7,462 nucleotides of DNA from Dehalococcoidia bacterium. Lineage in GTDB: Bacteria; Chloroflexota; Dehalococcoidia; Plut-88900. The translations under genes were made by a program, and so were the position numbers. Below the pieces are notes generated by a model. That model saw only the letters and a list, made by a program, of their open reading frames with translations, did not search any database and was not told the origin of the DNA. Positions 1 through 4,978 of the stretch are shown here, one piece after another (positions within the stretch are counted from its first letter, which is position 1; the number at the start of each line of letters is the position of its first letter). Location: positions 1-7,462 of the forward strand of contig JAAXHX010000198.1 in the NCBI GenBank assembly GCA_012270635.1, in the 5' to 3' direction.

Positions 1-2
1 TG

Positions 3-992
3 TCCTTCGCCCCGTTCTCCCCTTGCGCCCCGCTGGTACAGGCCCATGAGCTTGCGACCGCGTTTGACCAGGGCCTCACCCAGGAACATGCTGCTCATCT
101 GCTGCCCCGAACCCGGGACGCGGGGCTTTCGTTGGTCGGGAGACGGCTCTTCTCCGGACAGCCACTTCTCCCGAGCGTCGCGCGCCGCCTCCAGCCCCGA
201 CCGCACTTCCTCCTCCCCAGCCCCCAGCAACGCTTTGTAGACCTCCAGTTCCTCGATTAACCTGTCGATCCAGTGCTCGATGGCCTCTCGATTGGTGACG
301 CATATCCCGGTGGACATGGAGGGAACGGTAGAAGCGAGACGAGTTGCCCCGGCGAAGCCACTGGAAGCGACCCGTCGAATCTCCCTCCAGGACTCCGAGG
401 TCGATAATAGGGTCATCAGAGCGGCGGACATTATCAAGGGCAGATGGCTGGTCGCGGCGACCATGGCGTCGTGCTCCCGGGGCTCCGGGAAATAGGCCTG
501 GGCGCCCACTTTCCCCACCACTTCCGTGACGGCGTCTATCGCGGCCCGGGATGCGGCGGGGGCGGGGCATATACAGTAGGTCGCGCCCTTGAATAGGCCC
601 GCCTCGGCGTGCTCTATTCCTGCAACTTCCTTGCCGGCCATCGGATGCCCGCCGACGAAGTCGATGCCCGGTAGATGGGTCTCGGCCCAATCCATGACCG
701 TCGCCTTGGTGCTGCCGGTGTCGGTAACCGCGCAGCCCGGCTCGAGGCTCGGGTGGATTTCCTGCATCACGCTCGGCATGGCAAGGAGGGGCGTGGCGAT
801 GACGACCAGTTCTGCGCCCTCTACGGACTTGGCCGGGCTGCCGCCGTCCCTATCTATGGCGCCCATCTTGAGGGCTCGGGCGACGGAGGCTCGGGCGAAG
901 TCCCAGCCCACCACTTCCACCCCCGACTCCCTGAGAGCCAACCCAAGGGAGCCGCCTATGAGGCCGAGGCCTATGATGGCAATACGCTTCAT
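3..992 (-). CDS. tyrA: Prephenate dehydrogenase (TyrA), C-terminus cut by window edge
   Basis: This enzyme oxidatively decarboxylates prephenate to 4-hydroxyphenylpyruvate with NAD(P)+, in the tyrosine branch of cytoplasmic aromatic amino acid synthesis. I translated the minus strand by hand from ATG at 992-990 and found 330 codons open to the left edge. Visible motifs: a Rossmann dinucleotide loop GLGLIGG at residues 8-14 directly after the start; an acidic D31 that could contact the nucleotide ribose; DTGSTK at 91-96; the family signature GGHPMAGKE at 114-122, holding the catalytic-type His116; HDAMVAATSHLP at 174-185; and FAGATRLAS at 213-221 with the substrate-type arginine R218. The order and spacing are typical of the family. 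Known members are often about 280-300 aa, so residues 285-330 form a charged tail running past the edge; it does not look like an ACT domain. No clear Shine-Dalgarno precedes the start, but the glycine-rich loop at residue 8 fixes the N-terminus. Neighbours on the aromatic pathway, if any, lie outside the window. Confidence 0.95.
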   Translation of the reverse strand, partial: MKRIAIIGLGLIGGSLGLALRESGVEVVGWDFARASVARALKMGAIDRDGGSPAKSVEGAELVVIATPLLAMPSVMQEIHPSLEPGCAVTDTGSTKATVMDWAETHLPGIDFVGGHPMAGKEVAGIEHAEAGLFKGATYCICPAPAASRAAIDAVTEVVGKVGAQAYFPEPREHDAMVAATSHLPLIMSAALMTLLSTSESWREIRRVASSGFAGATRLASTVPSMSTGICVTNREAIEHWIDRLIEELEVYKALLGAGEEEVRSGLEAARDAREKWLSGEEPSPDQRKPRVPGSGQQMSSMFLGEALVKRGRKLMGLYQRGARGERGEG

Positions 993-1020
993 GATCTATG
1001 CTTCACTGCAACCGGCCCTT

Positions 1021-1038
1021 CCCCGATTAAAAGCGGGG
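1021..1038. repeat. Short inverted repeat in the tyrA leader
   Basis: CCCCG at 1021-1025 and CGGGG at 1034-1038 flank an 8-nt AT-rich loop, between the possible -10 and the tyrA start. It could be a 5' UTR hairpin or a small operator. Five base pairs are too few to decide. Confidence 0.35.
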
Positions 1039-1039
1039 C

Positions 1040-1045
1040 ATTATA
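1040..1045 (-). promoter_or_regulatory. Possible tyrA -10 element
   Basis: Read on the minus strand this is a perfect TATAAT, ending 47 nt upstream of the tyrA ATG. At 17-bp spacing the -35 position (1063-1068) reads CGTCCC, which is a poor match, so either an activator is needed or the hexamer is fortuitous. The following hairpin at 1021-1038 would overlap the transcription start. Confidence 0.35.
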
Positions 1046-1158
1046 TTACCCCATTCCCGGCAGGGACGCGGGCCTGCGCATCCCACCCCCGCCCTGCATC
1101 CATTTCTAGTCCCATACCATAGATTCTCGATGGTCCAGCACCAGAGCAGTCATTTGTC

Positions 1159-1187
1159 TTGCTGAGATCGATATGTTGCTGTATAAT
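1159..1187 (+). promoter_or_regulatory. Sigma70-type promoter of the toxin-antitoxin islet
   Basis: The -35 TTGCTG (1159-1164) and the perfect -10 TATAAT (1182-1187) are separated by exactly 17 bp. Transcription should start near 1193-1195, inside the palindrome at 1189-1205. It would drive the leader ORF, the toxin and the metallopeptidase antitoxin as one message. This is the best promoter in the window. Confidence 0.8.
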
Positions 1188-1188
1188 C

Positions 1189-1205
1189 GTTACCTGTTAG
1201 GTAAC
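1189..1205. promoter_or_regulatory. 17-bp palindromic operator candidate over the +1 site
   Basis: GTTACC and GGTAAC are perfect inverted 6-mers around TGTTA, starting one base after the -10 hexamer. A third copy of the right half, AGGTAAC at 1213-1219, repeats AGGTAAC of 1199-1205 with a 14-bp offset and overlaps the Shine-Dalgarno of the leader ORF. HigA-family repressors are known to autoregulate by binding palindromes in their own promoters. That the HTH protein at 1605-2708 binds here is inference from position. Confidence 0.6.
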
Positions 1206-1221
1206 AACAAGGAGGTAACCC

Positions 1222-1272
1222 ATGAATATCCTACGACTAACCCCAAGGTATTCTCGTGGAAATCACTTTTAG
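1222..1272 (+). CDS. 16-codon leader ORF overlapping the toxin start
   Basis: An ATG at 1222 follows AAGGAGG (1209-1215) with a 6-nt gap, the best ribosome binding site in the window, yet the frame closes at TAG 1270-1272 after 16 codons. It overlaps the GTG start of the toxin by 17 nt, in a different frame. The peptide (MNILRLTPRYSRGNHF) is basic and matches no family known to me. It may serve as a translational-coupling leader: ribosomes ending at 1272 sit just past the toxin start and could re-initiate. A sequencing or real frameshift seems unlikely, because the toxin's family-typical N-terminus begins exactly at the GTG. Confidence 0.45.
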   Translation: MNILRLTPRYSRGNHF

Positions 1273-1591
1273 GACCAGGAAGTTACAGCGATCTTTTGGG
1301 GCTTCTAAGAACCTCACAAGAACGTACGGACATCGAATGGCCAAGGCTATTCAAAATCGACTTGCAGTGCTGAAAAACGCCCACAATCTATCCCTTGTAC
1401 CCACAATTCCTCCTGAGCGGCTACATCAACTTACTGGTAACCGAAAGGTACAATTCGCAGTCGACTTGGTGCATCCCCAACGACTTGTATTCGAACCAAA
1501 TCACGACCCCATTCCGGTTAAAGAGGACGGAGGCATCGATAAGGGCCTAGTGACAACAATCACCATCATCGAAGTCGTGGACTATCATTAG
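1256..1591 (+). CDS. higB: HigB/RelE-family toxin
   Basis: This 111-residue protein belongs by recognition to the HigB-like 'killer protein' group of the RelE/ParE superfamily. Members generally cleave mRNA in the ribosome and are neutralised by a partner encoded next to them. The N-terminus MEITFRTRKLQRSF, the central RLHQLTGNRKVQFAVDL (55-71), RLVFEPNHDPIP (76-87) and the terminal IIEVVDYH are all in the places expected for the family. The start is GTG: an in-frame TAA at 1238-1240 rules out a longer protein, and AAGG (1245-1248) lies 7 nt upstream. The better Shine-Dalgarno belongs to the short leader ORF at 1222, so expression may depend on coupling. The toxin precedes its antitoxin, which is the usual higBA order. 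Base composition is lower in G+C than in the flanking genes, consistent with transfer. Activity is inferred. Confidence 0.85.
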   Translation: MEITFRTRKLQRSFGASKNLTRTYGHRMAKAIQNRLAVLKNAHNLSLVPTIPPERLHQLTGNRKVQFAVDLVHPQRLVFEPNHDPIPVKEDGGIDKGLVTTITIIEVVDYH

Positions 1592-1604
1592 GGAGAGGGG
1601 AGCT

Positions 1605-2708
1605 ATGACGACTTCTACGTATTATTACGAACCGGACTACGCGGTCTCGCCCGGACAGATACTGGAGGAGCATTTGGAAGTACGGGAGATATCCCAGGCC
1701 GAATTTGCACGGCGATGCGATAGGTCTCCAAAGCTAATCAGCGAGATAATCGCCGGCAAGGCGCCTGTGGAGCCGAGGACGGCGCTCCAATTTGAGAAGG
1801 TCCTCGGTATGGATGCCGGTATATGGCTGGGAATCGAGGCTGACTATCGACTCCATCAAGAGCGTGAGGTCGAAAAGCGCAGGAACACAGAATGGCTGGC
1901 TTGGTCAAAGAACTTTCCGATTGCAGAACTCGTCAGAAGGGGCGCTATCAAAGAACTTACGTCGGCCACCGAAAATGTGAACGCGTTGCTTGGCTTCTTC
2001 GGCGTGGCTTCCGTGGCATCATGGGAGCGGAAATATGCGAGGGCTCAAGTAGCCTATCGCCATTCGCCCAGCTTCAAGAGCAGTGTGTTCGCCCTGGCAA
2101 CATGGCTCCGACTTGGAGAGTTGGAGGCGGAACAGATCGAATGCGCGATTTACAATGAGGCAACGTTCAAGCAAGCTCTCCACCGCATCCGAGAATTGAC
2201 TGCGGCTCAATACGTAGAGGTCTTGTCGGAGGCAGAAGAACTCTGTGCCAAGTCGGGAGTCGCCTTGGCAATAGTCAAACCGCTCCCAAAGACTGCACTC
2301 AGCGGAGCGGCTCGCTGGTTAACGTCGCATAAGGCAGTCATTCAGCTTAGCGTCCGGCATTTGAGAGATGATCAACTGTGGTTTAGCTTCTTCCACGAAG
2401 CCGCTCATATCCTCCTTCATGGCAAGAAGCTTGTTTTCATACGTGAGGGCAACGGCAAGACACCCGACGCGGACGAGGAGGCGGAATCCAATCAGTGGGC
2501 GTCCGATTTCTTAGTGCCGAGGGGTGACTGGGATCGATTCGCAACTTCTTCAGAATTCTCGCCACATGCAGTGCGTCGGTTCGCCCAGGAGCAGGGGATA
2601 GCGCCTGGCATAGTCGTGGGGAGACTACAGCATGAGGGTAAAATCAACTGGAACCAACTCAATGACCTGAAACTGCATCTTAAGTGGAAGTCCGATGTGT
2701 CTGGCTGA
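1605..2708 (+). CDS. higA: HigA-type HTH antitoxin fused to ImmA/IrrE zinc-metallopeptidase
   Basis: This is a 367-residue two-domain protein. Residues about 14-83 form a HigA-style XRE helix-turn-helix (SPGQILEEHL, then ISQAEFARRCDRSPKLISEIIAGKAPVEPRTA), expected to bind DNA and the toxin. Residues about 95-200 are a helical linker. Residues about 205-345 resemble the ImmA/IrrE peptidase family: HEAAH at 264-268 is the zinc motif with Glu265 as general base, and E294 in EEAESNQWASDFLVPR is the likely third ligand. The family is known to relieve repression by cleaving repressors (ImmA on ImmR, IrrE on DdrO). Simple HigA proteins are about 90-110 aa, so this one is much larger. The start lies 13 nt after the toxin stop with GGGAGAGG upstream, showing co-expression. 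The role suggested is repressor, antitoxin and possibly self- or partner-processing protease. The target is unknown; a stand-alone regulator is the alternative. Confidence 0.88.
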   Translation: MTTSTYYYEPDYAVSPGQILEEHLEVREISQAEFARRCDRSPKLISEIIAGKAPVEPRTALQFEKVLGMDAGIWLGIEADYRLHQEREVEKRRNTEWLAWSKNFPIAELVRRGAIKELTSATENVNALLGFFGVASVASWERKYARAQVAYRHSPSFKSSVFALATWLRLGELEAEQIECAIYNEATFKQALHRIRELTAAQYVEVLSEAEELCAKSGVALAIVKPLPKTALSGAARWLTSHKAVIQLSVRHLRDDQLWFSFFHEAAHILLHGKKLVFIREGNGKTPDADEEAESNQWASDFLVPRGDWDRFATSSEFSPHAVRRFAQEQGIAPGIVVGRLQHEGKINWNQLNDLKLHLKWKSDVSG

Positions 2709-2718
2709 CCACCCTCAC

Positions 2719-2734
2719 ACTGTTTGCAGTTTTT
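2719..2734 (+). terminator. Weak terminator-like hairpin after higA
   Basis: ACTG and CAGT flank TTTG, followed directly by TTTT, 10 nt after the antitoxin stop. The 4-bp stem is short and AT-neutral, so it may not terminate by itself. No better candidate exists between 2709 and 2794. Confidence 0.2.
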
Positions 2735-2762
2735 CCAGCCCCTTGGGTGTGTCCTAGACCCA

Positions 2763-2802
2763 GGTGTCAAGCCTCCATTGCTGCCTAGCTCAAATTGACA
2801 CC
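2763..2802. repeat. 8-bp inverted repeat overlapping a -35 element
   Basis: GGTGTCAA (2763-2770) and TTGACACC (2795-2802) are perfect inverted copies separated by 24 bp. The right arm contains the TTGACA hexamer of the promoter for the gene at 2875. It could be a regulator site, or the outcome of a promoter hexamer and a chance match. Confidence 0.35.
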
Positions 2803-2823
2803 CCTTGGCTGCGCCTATACCAT
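2795..2823 (+). promoter_or_regulatory. Promoter of the unknown gene at 2875
   Basis: The -35 is a perfect TTGACA (2795-2800). The -10 is either TACCAT at 2818-2823 with 17-bp spacing or TATACC at 2816-2821 with 15-bp spacing. It lies about 50-55 nt before the ATG at 2875. Its position shows that the gene is transcribed separately from the toxin-antitoxin pair. Confidence 0.6.
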
Positions 2824-2874
2824 ACCCCTCCGCCCGCGACCTACCTGAACACTCCCATCGGAAGGCTACCCAGA

Positions 2875-3639
2875 ATGAGCAAACTACTGGACAAGCTTGA
2901 CAAGGCGGCCCAGCCTGCGCCGAGGCGCATGGGCTTCGTTGCCGCCGACGCATCAGCGCCCGTGCCCCCTCTGGCGCTTATAGTCCGCTTCGATTCGTCT
3001 ACCGCCCTCTCGATACCCGACGCCGCCCAGCACGCCGACTCCGTGATCCTGACCGTGCCCCAGGCCAACCAGGCGCCCCTCCCGGCCAACCTTCCCGAGT
3101 CAACGCCCTGGGGAATCCAGGCCTCTTCCCTCAACGCCGAGGACTTGTCTCCCCTGACCGAGCAGGGCTGCGATTTCTTCGTCCTGAACGCCCAGGCGTC
3201 CCCTGCTTCCTTGCTAAACGACGAGAACACTGCCAAGGTGCTTTCGGTGCTCCCGTCAATTGAGGAGGAGTACCTTCGCATCCTCGAAGACGTGCCCATC
3301 GACTGCGTACTCATCGAGCACGGGACCCGGGAGGACCTCAAGATCAACGACCTAATGACCCTGAGGTCCATCCTGACCGCCGTTACCAAGCCGAGCATCG
3401 TCAATATCAGGCCCGAGATGAGCGAGGGCGACCTGCGGGCGCTCCGGCACGTGGGCGTCATCGGTGTCGTGGTCGACGTTGCCTCCGAAGAGGATGCGGC
3501 CCAACTGCCTCGCCTGCGGAAGGAGATCGACGCCCTGCCCCCGAGGGAGGAAGACGAACGGCGGCAGGTGGAAAGCCTCGGGTCTCACGTGGGCCACCCT
3601 GCGGCCCACTCCCTGCACGACGACGAGCTCGACGACTGA
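2875..3639 (+). CDS. Protein of unknown function, predicted alpha/beta (barrel-like)
   Basis: I cannot assign a family to this 254-residue protein. There is no signal peptide or membrane segment, so it is probably cytoplasmic. After a basic N-terminus (MSKLLDKLDKAAQPAPRRMGF) come short hydrophobic strands at fairly regular intervals: LALIVRF (33-39), SVILTV (56-61), WGIQAS (79-84), DFFVLNA (100-106), IDCVLIE (142-148), PSIVNIRP (173-180) and VGVIGVVVDV (193-202), alternating with helix-like stretches. This spacing suggests a TIM-barrel-like or related alpha/beta fold, but no catalytic motif stands out. The C-terminus is charged and ends in an acidic tail (DDELDD). ATG 2875 is preferred over an in-frame GTG at 2764 because the longer form would run through the promoter, while GGAAGG (2860-2865) lies 9 nt before the ATG. 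It ends 3 nt from the convergent exporter gene. High GC matches the chromosome, not the adjacent islet. Confidence 0.8.
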   Translation: MSKLLDKLDKAAQPAPRRMGFVAADASAPVPPLALIVRFDSSTALSIPDAAQHADSVILTVPQANQAPLPANLPESTPWGIQASSLNAEDLSPLTEQGCDFFVLNAQASPASLLNDENTAKVLSVLPSIEEEYLRILEDVPIDCVLIEHGTREDLKINDLMTLRSILTAVTKPSIVNIRPEMSEGDLRALRHVGVIGVVVDVASEEDAAQLPRLRKEIDALPPREEDERRQVESLGSHVGHPAAHSLHDDELDD

Positions 3640-3642
3640 CCT

Positions 3643-4938
3643 TCACCTCATGGCCCGGAGCTGGGGCCTCAGCGCTGCCATAAGCAGCGAGACCAGTATC
3701 AGCGCTCCCCCGCCGATGGTGAGGGCGTTCGGCGGACCTATGACGTCGGCGGCAGCGGTCATGGGGAAGACCCCCAGGGGCATGATGCCGAAGCTGGTCA
3801 TGTATATGCTGGTGACCCGGCCCCGCATCTCGGGGGACGAGGTTGTGAGCAGCAGCGTATGATTCAAGGCGTTGTAGCCTATGCTTCCTATCCCCACGAG
3901 GAAGAGGGCCGCCAGGGACAGGTACATGTGACCCGACCGGGAGAACAGCACCAGGGCCAGCCCGAACACCACCAATAACGACACCATCAACATGCCCCGG
4001 CTCCGGAAATTGGAGAGGGAAGCCAGGGCCAGGGTCCCGGTCACGGCGCCTATGCCCACCGCTCCCATCAGGAAGCCCAGCCCGTCCGAACCGACTCCCA
4101 ATACGCTCTTGGCAAAGACCGGCAGGAGGGCCTGGTAGGGATGGGCGAAGAGCAGAGGGACTAGGGCCAGGAGGAGAAGGCTGGATATCCTGGGATCGTT
4201 CCTGGCGTAGCGCAGGCCGGCCTTCAGGTCCTGGAGGATAGAGGCGCTGCGGGTCGGGGTGGAGGGATTGGTGGGTGGAATCATGAGCATGGTGAATGCG
4301 GCGAAGGCGTAGCAGCCGACGATGAGGAAGTAGACGCCGCTCAAGCCCATGACCGCCACCAGGACCCCCGCGACCCCCGGTGCGATTATCCTGTTCAGGT
4401 TCATCCCGGCCGAGTTCAGGGCCACGGCATTGGACAGCTTATCCCTGCTGACCAGCTCGGGGATCAGGCTCTGGCGTCCCGGCATGTTGAAGGCGAAGAC
4501 GGTCCCCGACAGCGCCCCCACCACAATCATGTGCCACATCTGCACCAGGTCGGTAACGATCAGCACGGCCACCAGCAGAGCGATTATCCCGTTGGCTGTC
4601 TGGGTGACGACCAGAAGGTTCCGCTTGGGGAACCTGTCGCTGACGACGCCGCCGAAAAGCGAGAGCAGAAGAAGAGGGGCCCCACTGCTGGAGGTCACGA
4701 TGCCGAGGTCCAGCGCGGAGCCTTCCAGCTCGTCGACTACCAGCCAACCCCTGGCCAGCATCTGCATCTGCATGCCGGCGAAGGAGCCCAGCATGCCCAG
4801 CCAGAGCCAGCGGTAGCTGGATTCCCTCAGGGAGTCAAAGGTGTGGACCCGGGAGAGCAGGCTCCGGCTGCCTCCGTGACCTGGGCCGCCGGACGCGGCA
4901 AGGGCCTCCTGGGAGGTGAGGCCGGTCTGCTTGCTCAA
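3643..4938 (-). CDS. MFS exporter, EntS-like (MFS_3/DHA3 type)
   Basis: This 431-residue inner-membrane transporter has many hydrophobic segments, consistent with about 12 helices, and a soluble N-terminal tail of about 40 residues. The usual loop 2-3 motif A is present as GGVVSDRFPKR (96-106). FNMPGRQSLIPELVSRDKLSNAVALNSAGMNLNRIIAPGVAG (150-191) and SPEMRGRVTSIYM (368-380) are characteristic of EntS-like proton-coupled drug or siderophore exporters. The substrate is unknown. The start is TTG at 4938-4936: an in-frame stop at 4956-4954 blocks extension and the first internal ATG (residue 49) would remove part of the first helix. Only GAAGAAG-like purines precede it, so the start is the least certain point. 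The gene lies 40 nt downstream of the ThDP enzyme gene on the same strand, probably in one operon, so it may handle that enzyme's product or a precursor. The stop codon is 3 nt from that of the convergent gene, leaving no room for an intergenic terminator. Confidence 0.9.
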   Translation of the reverse strand: MSKQTGLTSQEALAASGGPGHGGSRSLLSRVHTFDSLRESSYRWLWLGMLGSFAGMQMQMLARGWLVVDELEGSALDLGIVTSSSGAPLLLLSLFGGVVSDRFPKRNLLVVTQTANGIIALLVAVLIVTDLVQMWHMIVVGALSGTVFAFNMPGRQSLIPELVSRDKLSNAVALNSAGMNLNRIIAPGVAGVLVAVMGLSGVYFLIVGCYAFAAFTMLMIPPTNPSTPTRSASILQDLKAGLRYARNDPRISSLLLLALVPLLFAHPYQALLPVFAKSVLGVGSDGLGFLMGAVGIGAVTGTLALASLSNFRSRGMLMVSLLVVFGLALVLFSRSGHMYLSLAALFLVGIGSIGYNALNHTLLLTTSSPEMRGRVTSIYMTSFGIMPLGVFPMTAAADVIGPPNALTIGGGALILVSLLMAALRPQLRAMR

Positions 4939-4978
4939 ATAGAGTCGTCTTCTTCAGTGCGGATGGAGCGGCCCGGGC

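Noticed and set aside
76..690. A 204-codon minus-strand frame inside tyrA
   Set aside because: It lies in another frame of the same strand as TyrA and gives an Arg/Gly-rich product without motifs, while the TyrA frame carries every family signature.
1154..1187. TTGTCT as an alternative -35 for the islet promoter
   Set aside because: Its spacing to TATAAT is 22 bp, outside the usual range, whereas TTGCTG gives 17 bp.
1173..1373. A 66-codon plus-strand frame starting before the leader ORF
   Set aside because: Its start lies in the promoter, upstream of the expected transcription start, has no ribosome binding site, and it overlaps the toxin out of frame.
1431..1440. TTACTGGTAA inside the toxin gene, resembling the operator half-sites
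   Set aside because: The spacer is 2 bp rather than 5, it lies within conserved coding sequence, and a short match of this kind is expected by chance.
2764..2874. An N-terminal extension of the 2875 gene from GTG 2764
   Set aside because: It would translate through the TTGACA promoter, and the extra residues look like non-coding sequence. GGAAGG before ATG 2875 fits better.
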